A stretch of DNA of 64,000 nucleotides, taken from Ornithinimicrobium faecis. GTDB lineage: Bacteria > Actinomycetota > Actinomycetes > Actinomycetales > Dermatophilaceae. The DNA is taken from NCBI RefSeq assembly GCF_023923225.1, contig NZ_CP099489.1, positions 434,001 through 498,000 on the forward strand, written 5' to 3'. Made by a program: the position numbers and the translations under genes. Positions 8,984-17,538 of this stretch are shown here, one piece after another; the stretch's first letter is position 1; the number at the start of each line of letters is the position of its first letter. The notes beneath the pieces were generated by a model, which was not told the DNA's origin, did not search any database, and saw only the letters and a program-made list of their open reading frames with translations.

Positions 8984-9151
8984 TCACTCCATCAGTGAGG
9001 AGAAGAACTCGCCGATGTTCTTGAAGCCGGTGGCGATGATGTCCCAGACCGCCTGCACGATGTCCGCCGCACGCTCCGGGCTGGTGATGATCGCATAGAC
9101 GATGAACCCGAACAGCAGCCAGATCAGGATCTGCTTGATGTTCTTGGGCAT
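8984..9151 (-). CDS. Small single-span membrane protein
   Basis: 55 residues beginning MPKNIKQILIWLLFGF. The ATG at 9151 is preceded by GAGGAG at good spacing; a longer version starting at 9202 lacks this. One transmembrane helix (about residues 7-22) is followed by an amphipathic tail (AADIVQAVWDIIATGFKNI) that could lie on the membrane. Short proteins of this shape are common in actinobacteria, but no function is known to me. It precedes the PH-domain gene by 31 bases and may share its transcript. Confidence 0.65.
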   Translation of the reverse strand: MPKNIKQILIWLLFGFIVYAIITSPERAADIVQAVWDIIATGFKNIGEFFSSLME

Positions 9152-9377
9152 CAGGGACTCCTCGGACGGGGCAGGCAGGTGGTCACACTCGTCCAGCATC
9201 ATGGCAGCCGATTCGGCACGCGCCGGTGTGCCACGCCGCGAGTTGCGCGGCCCGGCGGCTGGTTCCTCACCTGCCCCAGGTGCCTCACATGCCCCACTGG
9301 CTGTCTGCTAGCGTCCCGACGGGCTCGCCGCTGGTGGGCCTCATCATGACTGCTCGGGGCGCAAGCAAGGAGCAAGC

Positions 9378-10589
9378 ATGAAGTTTGGTCTTCTGCCACG
9401 GATCATCGTGGCCATCCTCGCGGGGGTGGGCCTGGGGCTCATCCTCCCCGACTCGATCCTGGGCATCACAGAGTCGTTGCGGGTCCTGCTGAGCGGGCTG
9501 CTGAAGTTCTTCATCCCGCTCATCGTGCTGGCCTTCATCGGCGCAGGGATCGCCGACTTCCGCGGCAAGGTCGGCAAACTCTTGTCAACCAGCGTGATCC
9601 TGGCCTATGTCGACACCGTCATCGGCATCGCGCTCGCCGTGGTGGTCGCCGTCCTGGTGATCCCGCAGATCACCAGCCAGGGCGACCCCTCCAAGGCTGG
9701 CAACGAACTACCTGAGCCGTTCTTCGAGATGATCATTGACCCGCCGCTGGCGATCCTGACCGCGCTGCTCCTGGCCTTCATCCTCGGCATCGGGGCGACC
9801 TGGGACTCGTCCACGGTGATCCGCGACGGGCTGCTCCAGTTCCGCGACATCGTGCTGTGGTCGATCCGGGCGATCGTGCTGCCGGTCATCCCGTTCTTCA
9901 TCGGACTGACCTTCATCAAGCTCGCTGCCGAGGGCGAGATCTTCAACAACATCCCCGTCTTCCTGGGCATGTTCCTGCTCATCGTCGTGATGCAGTGGGT
10001 CTGGCTCGCGATCGAATACGGCGTGGCGGGTGCAGTGTCGCGGCAGAACCCGTTGCGGATGATCAAGGCGATGATCCCGGCCTACTTCACCGGGATGGGG
10101 ACCATGTCGAGCGCCGTGACCATGCCCGTCGCCCTCAAGCAGGTCCACTCATCAAAGATGATCGATGACGACGTCACCGATTTCGCGATCCCGCTGTTCA
10201 ACACGGTGCACCAGGCGGCCGCCGGCATCGGCATCGCGGTCGCGGCCATGACCGTGTCCGTGCTCACCACCGGGAGCCTGCCGGACACCGGCTCGATCGT
10301 GGCGTTCGTGATCCTCCTGGCCGTCATCGAGGTCGGGGCAGTGGGCATCCCCGGCGGCTCGATCCTGGCCTCCTTGGGCATCTTGCAGAGCACCCTGGGC
10401 TTCGGTGAGGCCGAGCTCGGTCTCATGCTGACCCTGTTTGCCATCCAGGACAGCTTCGCGACCGCCGGCAACGTGACAGGCGACGGTGCCCTGACGATGA
10501 TCGTCAACAAGTGGTTCGGCAAGGGTCCGGGGTCCTCGGACACCGACCGCCCGGCAGCAGACCAGGAGAGTGCTGATGTCAGTGACTAG
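9378..10589 (+). CDS. Dicarboxylate/amino acid:cation symporter (DAACS family)
   Basis: 403 residues with about eight membrane-spanning segments and two re-entrant loops. The family pattern is visible in LLKFFIPLIVLAFIGAGIADF, in the serine-rich hairpin region GMGTMSSAVTMPVALKQV and in the substrate-site region VGIPGGSILASLGILQS followed by QDSFATAGNVTGDGALTMIVN. Members take up glutamate, aspartate, C4-dicarboxylates or serine/threonine with Na+ or H+. The ATG follows AAGGAG. The threonine aldolase gene overlaps its last 14 bases, which suggests an amino acid (serine or threonine) substrate; this is inference from context. Confidence 0.88.
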   Translation: MKFGLLPRIIVAILAGVGLGLILPDSILGITESLRVLLSGLLKFFIPLIVLAFIGAGIADFRGKVGKLLSTSVILAYVDTVIGIALAVVVAVLVIPQITSQGDPSKAGNELPEPFFEMIIDPPLAILTALLLAFILGIGATWDSSTVIRDGLLQFRDIVLWSIRAIVLPVIPFFIGLTFIKLAAEGEIFNNIPVFLGMFLLIVVMQWVWLAIEYGVAGAVSRQNPLRMIKAMIPAYFTGMGTMSSAVTMPVALKQVHSSKMIDDDVTDFAIPLFNTVHQAAAGIGIAVAAMTVSVLTTGSLPDTGSIVAFVILLAVIEVGAVGIPGGSILASLGILQSTLGFGEAELGLMLTLFAIQDSFATAGNVTGDGALTMIVNKWFGKGPGSSDTDRPAADQESADVSD

Positions 10590-11622
10590 TCAGATCGACC
10601 TGCGCAGCGACACGGCCATCCAGCCGACACCGGCGATGCTCGAGGCGATTCAGTCCGTGCAGTTCCGCGATGACCTCCTGCGTGAGGACAAGTCGACCAA
10701 CGCCCTCGTCGAGATGACCTGCGATGTGCTGGGGACGGCCGATGCGGTGATCACACCCTCCGGGACGATGTCGAACCAGATCGCTGTCATGGCGCTCACC
10801 TCGCCCGGGGAGGAGGTGATCCTCGGACCCGCCTCCCACGTGCGCAACCTCGAGGGTGCCGGACTCGCAGCGAACGCGGGAGTCCAGATCAGGTGCATCC
10901 CGGTCGACCGAGGGATCTATGACACGGATGCTCTGGCCGCTGCCCTGCGGACCAGCAGCCTGCAGGTGGCGCGGACGGGTCTGATCAGCCTGGAGGCGAC
11001 CTACGACCTCAACTCTGGCTTCGTCACACCGATCGACAACTATCGGGACATCCGGCGCCTTGCCGACCACCACGAGGTCCCGGTCTTCCTGGACGGGGCC
11101 CGACTGTTCAACTCCGCGCACGCCCTCGGCGTCGACCCGGCCGAGATCACGCAGCACGTCGACGCGGTGCAGTTCTGTCTGAACAAGGGCCTCGGGGCTC
11201 CCCTGGGGTCGATGCTGGCCGGCAGCAAGGAGTTCATCGAGCACGCACGCCGCCTGCGCCAGCGGCTGGGCGGCGGCATGCGGCACACCGGTCTGCTCGC
11301 CGCTCCGGGGCTCATTGCCCTCGCGCAGTGGCGCGACACGATCGCCGCGGATCACCTGGCGGCGCAGCGGGTCGCGGAGCGGCTCGGTGCCGTTCCGGGT
11401 CTCGCGGTGGTCAACGGGCCCATCGAGACCAACATCGTCTCCCTCTCCGTGGACGCTGCCGTGATGCCGGTCGAGCAGTTCATCGGCGAGCTTGCGGGCA
11501 GGGGTGTTCACGTCAAGCGCATCGCGGACGACCGCGTGCGGCTCGTCACTCACCGCTCCGCCACCGCCGAGCACCTGGAGATGGCGTGCGACGTGATCGA
11601 GCAGACTGTTCGACCCCGCTAG
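10576..11622 (+). CDS. Threonine aldolase family PLP enzyme
   Basis: 348 residues; a fold-type I PLP enzyme that cleaves (allo-)threonine to glycine and acetaldehyde, or a related beta-hydroxy amino acid. It starts IDLRSDTAIQPTPAML, typical of the family, and has the Lys that binds PLP in FCLNKGLGAPLGSML. Other family features are TPSGTMSNQIAVMALTSPGE and FLDGARLFN. The ATG at 10576 is preferred over the GTG at 10570 because AGGAGA is correctly spaced. It overlaps the symporter gene by 14 bases, so uptake and cleavage of the substrate are probably coupled. Confidence 0.88.
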   Translation: MSVTSQIDLRSDTAIQPTPAMLEAIQSVQFRDDLLREDKSTNALVEMTCDVLGTADAVITPSGTMSNQIAVMALTSPGEEVILGPASHVRNLEGAGLAANAGVQIRCIPVDRGIYDTDALAAALRTSSLQVARTGLISLEATYDLNSGFVTPIDNYRDIRRLADHHEVPVFLDGARLFNSAHALGVDPAEITQHVDAVQFCLNKGLGAPLGSMLAGSKEFIEHARRLRQRLGGGMRHTGLLAAPGLIALAQWRDTIAADHLAAQRVAERLGAVPGLAVVNGPIETNIVSLSVDAAVMPVEQFIGELAGRGVHVKRIADDRVRLVTHRSATAEHLEMACDVIEQTVRPR

Positions 11623-11669
11623 TCCTGGTTATCACTCTTGACCGACTTCCATGGCAATGAGTGATAAGC

Positions 11670-11824
11670 GCCCCCGGTGCTACCCTCAAAGCACTCCCAC
11701 GACGCTGCAGGGGAAGCCGGTCAAACTCCGGCGCTGACCCGCAACGGTAGGCCGCTCACACAGCGGCGAGCCCGATCATCCCGCAGCCGAGTTGGACTCC
11801 ACGACCCCCGCCGAGGACTGCGGG
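11670..11824 (+). ncRNA. Cobalamin (B12) riboswitch
   Basis: The B12-box core is directly readable at about 11711-11748: GGGAAGCCGGT, then CAAACTCCGGCGC, then GACCCGCAACGGTA, the conserved kissing-loop and core elements of adenosylcobalamin riboswitches. Flanking helices are present, including GGCCGCTCACACAGCGGC (11750-11767) and a possible switching stem CCCGCAG (11780-11786) with CTGCGGG (11818-11824). It ends about 75 bases before the start of a four-gene ECF transporter operon, so bound cobalamin should reduce expression of that uptake system. The exact 5' limit is approximate. Confidence 0.9.
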
Positions 11825-11899
11825 CCGGAGCCCGGGCACCGGCAGATCAGCGGTGGCCGGCCGGTCCAGTCACCGGCCAGAGACCAGGAGCCGCAGGCG

Positions 11900-13060
11900 A
11901 TGCGCACCATCACAGCCCAAGCCGTATGCCGTGTGCTCGCCGTCCTCTCCCTCGTCGCGGCGGGCCTGTGGTCCCCTTCCCTGGCGTCAGCGGACACCAC
12001 CCCGCAGAGCTATGCCGGACCCTGCACGGACGACCTCGGTGTCACGGTCGTGATCGACTTCCAGGACCTCGGCGGGTCCACGGTGGTGCGGTGCGCCCCC
12101 GGCAGCGGCGGCGCACCGTTCCAGGGTTCCGGGGTGGACGCCTTCCAGGCCGCCGGGATCCAGCTCGCGGGCACCAGCCAGCACGGACTGTCGGTGGTTT
12201 GTCGCGTCAACGGCCGACCGGCAGCCGACGAGCCGCTGCCGATTTCGGGGGACGAGGGCTACACCGAGCAGTGCACCAAGATGCCCCCCGGAACTGCGTT
12301 CTGGTCCTACTGGCAGGCGGACAACAACGGCAGCTGGGCCTTCAGCTTGCGTGGTGCAGCGAGCAGCACGGCCCGGGCCGGCGGCTTCGAGGCGCTGTCC
12401 TTCTCGCTGAACTCCACCTCGACCCCGCCGCGCACCGCCCCGAGCCGGCCAGCCCCGGAGCCGCCGCCCACGCAGGACCCTGAGCCCACCCCTCCGCCCG
12501 AGCCGACGCCTCCGCCGAGCGACGACCCCGAGCCAGCGCCTGCCCCGCCTCCTGTGCCGACACCGCCACCGTCTCAGGACCCGGCTCCGTCCCTCGCGCC
12601 CAGTCCGCAGCCGCCCAGTGACCCGGGGCCCAGCGATCGGGAGCCGAGCGAGCCCGCGCCACCGACATCAGAGCAGCCGACGTCAGCAGGGCCCGGCCCC
12701 AGCGACGCCGCGACCAACCCGGAGCCGACGAGCGACCCCACGTCCACATCGGACGACCCGGAGACCGCCTCCGCGACGAGCAGCCCCGGGCCCCGCGCCA
12801 GTGAGGCCGAAGCCAGCGCGACCACCGCCGGACCGGAGGCCGCGGCCGACGACGAGGCGGCGACCACCACGCCAGCCGATGAGCCGGGCGAGCCCACCGG
12901 CAACTCGGCCAGTGATCAGTTCACTGACTCTGCCGACGACGGTGGGGGAGCCGGTGCACTGTGGGTGACTGTCGGCATACTCCTGCTGTTGGGAGGCCTC
13001 GCCTTCTTCGCCTCGCGCCGCCGTCGCGACCCGGACATCACCCACCAGGTGGAGCCGTGA
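11900..13060 (+). CDS. Secreted, C-terminally anchored protein of the cobalamin-riboswitch operon
   Basis: 386 residues. The ATG at 11900 has AGGAG upstream and opens a signal peptide that ends near ASADT. Residues about 35-165 form a globular domain with several Cys and a tryptophan-rich FWSYWQADNNGSWAF segment, resembling the DUF4430/transcobalamin-like fold seen in exported proteins of B12 uptake loci; this resemblance is a reading of the pattern only. Residues about 170-350 are a proline, serine and glutamate-rich stalk. A transmembrane helix (LWVTVGILLLLGGLAFF) and RRRR finish the chain; there is no LPXTG. It is the first gene after the riboswitch and overlaps the EcfT gene, so a role as surface receptor for cobalamin or its precursors is likely but unproven. 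Confidence 0.72.
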   Translation: MRTITAQAVCRVLAVLSLVAAGLWSPSLASADTTPQSYAGPCTDDLGVTVVIDFQDLGGSTVVRCAPGSGGAPFQGSGVDAFQAAGIQLAGTSQHGLSVVCRVNGRPAADEPLPISGDEGYTEQCTKMPPGTAFWSYWQADNNGSWAFSLRGAASSTARAGGFEALSFSLNSTSTPPRTAPSRPAPEPPPTQDPEPTPPPEPTPPPSDDPEPAPAPPPVPTPPPSQDPAPSLAPSPQPPSDPGPSDREPSEPAPPTSEQPTSAGPGPSDAATNPEPTSDPTSTSDDPETASATSSPGPRASEAEASATTAGPEAAADDEAATTTPADEPGEPTGNSASDQFTDSADDGGGAGALWVTVGILLLLGGLAFFASRRRRDPDITHQVEP

Positions 13061-14220
13061 CCGACAGCCCGGCCCTGCGGTGGCGCACCTATCACCTGCC
13101 GCGCGCCCTGCACCCTGGCGCGTGGTGGGTCTGGGCGCTCGGCCTGGCCGTGGCCGCCAGCCGCACCACCAACCCGCTCCTGCTCGCGCTGATCCTGGCC
13201 GTCGCGTGCACCGTCGTCGTCGCCCGCCGAGGGGATGCACCCTGGGCCCTGGCGTTCCGGCTCTACCTCTATGTCGCCGCGTTCATCGTCATCATGCGGG
13301 TGGCCTTCCGGATCGTGTTCGGTGGCAACACCGGCGGCACGATCCTGTTCACGCTGCCGACCATTCCGCTGCCGGACTGGCTGGCCGGCATCCGCCTGCT
13401 CGGGGAGGTCTCGGCCGAGTCGGTGCTCGGCGGGTTCTATGACGGGCTGCGGCTGGCCACCATGATCGTCTGCATCGGCGCGGCCAACGCGTTGGCCAAC
13501 CCCAAGCGGTTGCTCAAGACCGTGCCCAGTGCGCTCTATGACGTGGGCTCGGCCATCGTTGTCGCGCTCTCGGTCTTCCCTCAGCTGGCCGAGTCGGTGC
13601 AGCGGGTGCGGCGCGCGCGGCGGCTGCGCGGTGGCTCGGGCAAAGGACTGAAGGCGCTGCGCGGCATCATCATCCCGGTGCTCGAGGACGCCCTGGACCG
13701 CTCGCTGCTGCTGGCCTCGGCGATGGACTCGCGCGGTTATGGCCGCTCCGCACAAGTGCCCCGCGGCACGCGCGCGCTCGCGGGTGCCTGCACGCTGCTG
13801 GGGCTGATCGGCGTCTGTGTCGGGGTCTATGGCGTGCTCGACGGCACGGCTCCCGGCGCCCTCGGGCTGCCGATGCTGGCCGTCGGTCTGGCGCTGGCTG
13901 CCGGTGGCTTCGTGCTGACCGGGCGGCGGGTGCAGCGCAGCCGCTATCGCCCCGACCCCTGGGGCCTGGCCGAGTGCCTGGTCGCAGGCTCCGGCATCGC
14001 GGTCGGCCTCCTGCTCTCTGTCCTGCTCTCCGTCGACCCGACCGACCTGCACCCCTCGCTCTTCCCGCTCACCTGGCCCCAGGCCGAGCTGCCCGCCGTG
14101 CTCGCGATCCTGGTCGGGGCCCTGCCCGCGGTGCTCGCCCCGCCGACCCCGCTGACGGCCGAGGAGATCCGCGCGGCCTCGCCCCGGCACGCCCCCGAGC
14201 TCGTGGAGGCTGGCCGATGA
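13057..14220 (+). CDS. ECF transporter transmembrane T component
   Basis: 387 residues, membrane-embedded scaffold of an energy-coupling factor importer. It has about seven hydrophobic segments. The two coupling-helix motifs that contact the ATPases are visible: RRARRLRGGSG (about residue 187) and AMDSRGYGRSA (about residue 225). The GTG at 13057 overlaps the upstream TGA, and the stop overlaps the ATG of the ATPase gene, so the operon is tightly coupled. The C-terminal extension with two further hydrophobic stretches is longer than the usual 230-270 residues of EcfT. Substrate is set by the S component and, here, suggested by the B12 riboswitch. Confidence 0.88.
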   Translation: MTDSPALRWRTYHLPRALHPGAWWVWALGLAVAASRTTNPLLLALILAVACTVVVARRGDAPWALAFRLYLYVAAFIVIMRVAFRIVFGGNTGGTILFTLPTIPLPDWLAGIRLLGEVSAESVLGGFYDGLRLATMIVCIGAANALANPKRLLKTVPSALYDVGSAIVVALSVFPQLAESVQRVRRARRLRGGSGKGLKALRGIIIPVLEDALDRSLLLASAMDSRGYGRSAQVPRGTRALAGACTLLGLIGVCVGVYGVLDGTAPGALGLPMLAVGLALAAGGFVLTGRRVQRSRYRPDPWGLAECLVAGSGIAVGLLLSVLLSVDPTDLHPSLFPLTWPQAELPAVLAILVGALPAVLAPPTPLTAEEIRAASPRHAPELVEAGR

Positions 14221-15995
14221 TCCGCTTCGAGGACGTCTCTGTCACCTATGTCGACGCCGACCGCCCCGCCCTGCGCGACGTCAACCTGACCCTGCCCGAG
14301 GGGGAGCTGACGCTGGTCGTCGGTCGCACCGGCGCCGGCAAGTCCACGCTGCTGCGCGCGATCAACGGGTTGGTGCCGCACTTCACCGGCGGCCACCTCG
14401 AGGGCCGGGTCACCGTCGATGGGCTGGACACCCGAGACCACCCGCCGCGCGAGCTCGCCCACGTCGTCGGCATGGTCGGGCAGGACCCGCTCGCCGGCTT
14501 CGTCACCGACACGGTGGAGGAGGAGCTGGCCTATGGCATGGAGCAGCTCGCGACCCCGCCCGACGTGATGCGCAAGCGCGTCGAGGAGACGTTGGACCTG
14601 CTGGGCATCGCCGAGCTGCGCCGCCGCCCGCTGCGCACCCTCTCTGGCGGGCAGCAGCAGCGGGTCGCGATCGGCTCGGTGCTCACGATGGGTCCGCGCG
14701 TGCTGGTGCTCGACGAGCCAACCTCAGCCCTCGACCCCACGGCCGCCGAGGAGGCGCTCGCCGCGATCACCCGCCTGGTCCATGACCTGGGGGTGACGGT
14801 GGTCGTGGCCGAGCACCGCATGGAGCGCGTCGTGCAATATGCCGATCGCGTCGTCCTCCTCCCCGGCGACGGAGTCGTCGTCTCGGGTGACCCGGCCCAG
14901 GTGCTGGCTGACTCTCCCGTCGCCCCGCCGGTCGTTGAGCTGGGCCGGGTCGCTGGCTGGTCCCCGCTGCCGCTCTCGGTCCGCGACGCGCGCCGCCTCG
15001 CCGCCCCCCTCCGCGCCGAACTCGCCGCGGCACTTTCCTCCCGACCGAGCGCACCGGGTGGCGAGATTTCCGGCGACCGAGCGCGTGAGCGCCTGACCTC
15101 AACCCCGACCGAGCGCGTGAGCGCCCGAGATTCTGGTCGACCGGACGCGCCTTCGAGCGATCCGGCCCTGGTCGCCCGCAAGATCGTGGTCCGCTATGGC
15201 GACGTGCTCGCCGTCCGCGGCGTCGACCTCACTCTCGAGTCGGGCACGGTGACCGCGCTGATGGGCCGCAATGGCTCGGGCAAGTCCTCGCTGCTGTGGG
15301 CGCTGCAGGGCTCGGGCCCGCGGCACTCCGGGACGGTCGACGTCCAGGGGCAGGACCCCGGCGCGGTGTCTGCCAAGGTTGCCCGTGAGTTGGTCGGCCT
15401 GGTGCCCCAGTCGGCCTCCGACCTGCTCTATCTCGAGACCGTCGACGCCGAGTGTGCTGCGGCCGACGCCGAGTCCGACCGAGAGGCGGGGGCCACTCGC
15501 GCCCTGCTGGATCGCATCGCCCCTGGCATCGACGGCGGCCGCCATCCCCGAGACCTGTCCGAGGGGCAGCGCCTCAGCCTTGTGCTCGCCGTGCAACTCG
15601 TGGCGGCTCCGGACGTGCTGATGCTCGATGAGCCCACCCGTGGCCTGGACTATCGCGCCAAGGAAGAGTTGGCCCGCATCGTCGGTGAGCTGGCCGCCAC
15701 GGGCAAGGCAGTCGTGGTCGCCACCCACGACGTGGAGTTTGTCGCCACCGTCGCGCAACGGGCCATCGTCATGGCCGAGGGTGAGATCGTCGCCGACGGC
15801 ACCGCCGCCGAGGTGATTGGTGCCTCCCCGATGTTCGCGCCGCAGGTGGCCAAGATCCTCGGCCAACCCTGGCTCACGGTGAGCCAGGTGGTGCAGGCGC
15901 GCCTTGGCATACCTGCTGCTGACCCGACCAGCGGTGACGTGCAACACCGGTCACCGGTGACCCGTGCTGCACGACGCAACGGGGCCGAGAGGTGA
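14217..15995 (+). CDS. ECF transporter fused A1A2 ATPase
   Basis: 592 residues holding two ABC ATPase domains in one chain. Domain 1 has Walker A GRTGAGKST, signature LSGGQQQRVAI and Walker B VLVLDEPTSALD. Domain 2 has GRNGSGKSS, a modified signature LSEGQRLSLVL and VLMLDEPTRGLD. The linker between them (about residues 260-310) contains a 19-base direct repeat (15075-15093 and 15107-15125) and looks unstructured. The ATG at 14217 overlaps the EcfT stop. It powers import by the T and S proteins encoded on either side. The signature of domain 2 (SEGQ rather than SGGQ) suggests the two sites are not equivalent. Confidence 0.92.
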   Translation: MIRFEDVSVTYVDADRPALRDVNLTLPEGELTLVVGRTGAGKSTLLRAINGLVPHFTGGHLEGRVTVDGLDTRDHPPRELAHVVGMVGQDPLAGFVTDTVEEELAYGMEQLATPPDVMRKRVEETLDLLGIAELRRRPLRTLSGGQQQRVAIGSVLTMGPRVLVLDEPTSALDPTAAEEALAAITRLVHDLGVTVVVAEHRMERVVQYADRVVLLPGDGVVVSGDPAQVLADSPVAPPVVELGRVAGWSPLPLSVRDARRLAAPLRAELAAALSSRPSAPGGEISGDRARERLTSTPTERVSARDSGRPDAPSSDPALVARKIVVRYGDVLAVRGVDLTLESGTVTALMGRNGSGKSSLLWALQGSGPRHSGTVDVQGQDPGAVSAKVARELVGLVPQSASDLLYLETVDAECAAADAESDREAGATRALLDRIAPGIDGGRHPRDLSEGQRLSLVLAVQLVAAPDVLMLDEPTRGLDYRAKEELARIVGELAATGKAVVVATHDVEFVATVAQRAIVMAEGEIVADGTAAEVIGASPMFAPQVAKILGQPWLTVSQVVQARLGIPAADPTSGDVQHRSPVTRAARRNGAER

Positions 15996-16894
15996 GCGCC
16001 ACCGCAACCAGCCGCCCGTGGCGCACGTTCGGCACCAACGCCGCCCGCACCGCGGCCGTTCGGATCGGTCCGCGGTCGGCGCTGGCGATCGCCCTGGTGA
16101 GCATGGTCGGGCTGGCGATGTTCCTGTGGCCGCTGTTCATCCCCGCCCAGCCGACCGTGATGCAGCACACGGTCGACGCCCCGTTCGTGTTCATGGCCGT
16201 GCTGCCGATGCTCGTGCTGATCGTGCTCGCCGAGATCAGCGAGGGCGGCATGGACTCCAAGGCCCTGGCGATGCTCGGCGTGCTCTCCGCGGTCAACGCC
16301 GCACTGCGGCCGCTGGGCGCGGGCACGGCCGGGATCGAGGTGGTCTTCTTCGTGATGGTGCTCGCGGGGCGGGTCTTCGGGCCGGGCTTCGGCTTCGTGC
16401 TCGGGTGCACCTCGATGTTCGCCTCGGCGCTGCTGACCGCAGGTGTCGGGCCGTGGCTGCCCTTCCAGATGCTGACCTCGGCCTGGATCGGACTCTTCGC
16501 GGGCCTGCTGCCCCGGAGGGTGACCGGCAAGGCCGAGATCGCGATGCTGGCGGTTTATGGCGTGGTCGTGGCGTATCTGTTCGGCGCCCTGATGAACATG
16601 TGGTTCTGGCCGTTCGTGACCGGTGTCCAGGTCTCTGGTGTCGAGGGGTCGCTGGGCTACGAGCCGGGTGCGCCCATCGGGGAGAACCTGCACCGGTTCC
16701 TGATCTTCACCTTCTTCACCTCCACGCTCGGTTGGGACACCGGGCGGGCGGTGACCAATGCCCTGCTGATCGTGCTGGTCGGGCCCGCGCTGCTCGCGAC
16801 GCTGCGGCGAGCGAGTCGGCGGGCGTCGTTCGGGGTGCGGGGTACCTTCGGGCGGCGTGCTGTGGCCGGTGAGGCAGAGAGCGGCCCACGCTGA
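15992..16894 (+). CDS. ECF transporter substrate-binding S component (probable cobalamin/corrinoid)
   Basis: 300 residues, about six transmembrane helices, with the alanine and glycine-rich packing typical of S components. Conserved-looking membrane segments include EISEGGMDSKALAMLGVL, FFVMVLAGRVFGPGFGF and LMNMWFWPF. The GTG at 15992 overlaps the ATPase stop, and it closes the operon. S components are poorly conserved in sequence, so the substrate is deduced from the upstream B12 riboswitch. A C-terminal basic tail (RRASRRASFGVRG) lies in the cytosol. A different vitamin cannot be excluded from the sequence alone. Confidence 0.82.
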   Translation: MSATATSRPWRTFGTNAARTAAVRIGPRSALAIALVSMVGLAMFLWPLFIPAQPTVMQHTVDAPFVFMAVLPMLVLIVLAEISEGGMDSKALAMLGVLSAVNAALRPLGAGTAGIEVVFFVMVLAGRVFGPGFGFVLGCTSMFASALLTAGVGPWLPFQMLTSAWIGLFAGLLPRRVTGKAEIAMLAVYGVVVAYLFGALMNMWFWPFVTGVQVSGVEGSLGYEPGAPIGENLHRFLIFTFFTSTLGWDTGRAVTNALLIVLVGPALLATLRRASRRASFGVRGTFGRRAVAGEAESGPR

Positions 16895-16948
16895 GTCTCC
16901 GGCCACACGGCCCGGCCGCCAGCATGCCGTCTCAGGAGACGTGACACT

Positions 16949-17030
16949 GGTGCGCGGAGACGCACCACCGGAACCATTGGTGTCCGGAGGTGCACCATCG
17001 GAACCATTGGTGCGCCCGGGGACACCAATG
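16949..17030. repeat. 30-bp tandem repeat, about 2.7 units
   Basis: Units begin at 16949, 16979 and 17009. Each starts GGTG and the first two end CGGAACCATT; the third is diverged after its first 20 bases. Each unit also pairs with itself (GGTGCG with CGCACC in unit 1). The whole block is flanked by CGTGACACTGG on the left and CCAATGTCACG on the right, which are near-complementary, so it could fold as a long hairpin. It lies after the ECF operon, where no gene is evident. Confidence 0.7.
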
Positions 17031-17270
17031 TCACGTGCCTGGCAGGGAGCCAGCACAGAGGCCGCTCCGCTCACCTCCTGTACGCGAGGTGCGGCCCCGG
17101 CGAGGGAGCTCGCCTCGGCTATGTCCCGGATCCGTTGGTTGAGCATGTCCACCGGATCGCTGCGCTGGAGCACGACCTCGTGGTCGAGCGGGTCAACCCA
17201 CCGGAGGCGGGCGTCCACATGCGGCTCCTCGTCACCCTGAAGGGCCACCTGCCTGGCTAACATCGCTAGC

Positions 17271-17298
17271 TCCGGCGGAGCCGGACTGGTCCGCCGGA
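17271..17298. terminator. Hairpin TCCGGCGGA-N10-TCCGCCGGA
   Basis: Perfect 9-bp inverted repeat with a 10-base loop, just beyond the stop codon of the hydrolase remnant on the minus strand. No T-tract follows, so it is only terminator-like. The rest of 16895-17538 holds the tandem repeat, this hairpin, the remnant and the vapBC operator. A minus-strand stretch at about 17070-17263 (reading from an ATG at 17263) has protein-like composition but no stop of its own before the ECF genes, so it is not called as a gene. Confidence 0.4.
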
Positions 17299-17313
17299 AC
17301 AGCGCGAGCCTGC

Positions 17314-17430
17314 TCAACCCTGTGCCAGCACGTCGCGCAGCCGCACCGCAAACGCACCGGCCTGCCCGGGCCACGGTCCGTCCTCGACGCTGAACCCGCC
17401 GTGGTGGCCCGGGAAGACCGTGACCTCTCC
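17314..17430 (-). pseudogene. C-terminal remnant of an alpha/beta hydrolase
   Basis: The translation FPGHHGGFSVEDGPWPGQ, followed by AGAFAVRLRDVL, matches almost residue for residue the C-terminus of the intact alpha/beta hydrolase at 18193-19062 (FPSHHGGFSAEDAQWPGQ, then AGAFAVRLREVL). It includes the catalytic His region. Upstream of about 17430 the match stops, and no start or catalytic serine region is present. The vapBC module now lies between the remnant and the intact gene. It is best read as a decayed duplicate. Confidence 0.72.
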
Positions 17431-17504
17431 ACGGCCCTCGATCGGTGGTGGACGGATCGTCCACAGGGACCCGATCGTGAGCCAGGCGTCCACAAAGCGC
17501 GCTG

Positions 17505-17521
17505 GTGCTACCGTGTAGCAC
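17505..17521. promoter_or_regulatory. Palindromic operator of vapBC
   Basis: GTGCTAC-CGT-GTAGCAC is a perfect 7-bp inverted repeat with a 3-base spacer, ending 17 bases before the antitoxin ATG. Phd/VapB antitoxins repress their own operon by binding such short palindromes, so this is the likely autoregulatory site. Confidence 0.7.
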
Positions 17522-17538
17522 ATAGGAGGTGCGGCACC

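Noticed and set aside
11900..13060. LPXTG sortase anchoring of the exported protein of the B12 operon
   Set aside because: No LPXTG or NPQTN-like motif before the final transmembrane helix, so simple membrane anchoring is preferred.
16949..17030. Possible CRISPR array
   Set aside because: Units are directly adjacent without spacers, only about three in number, and there are no cas genes.
15650..17521. Long minus-strand frame crossing the ECF S-component gene and the gap after it
   Set aside because: Antisense to the S component over most of its length. A protein-like part at 17070-17263 was considered as a separate small gene but has no own stop and no homologue I recognise.
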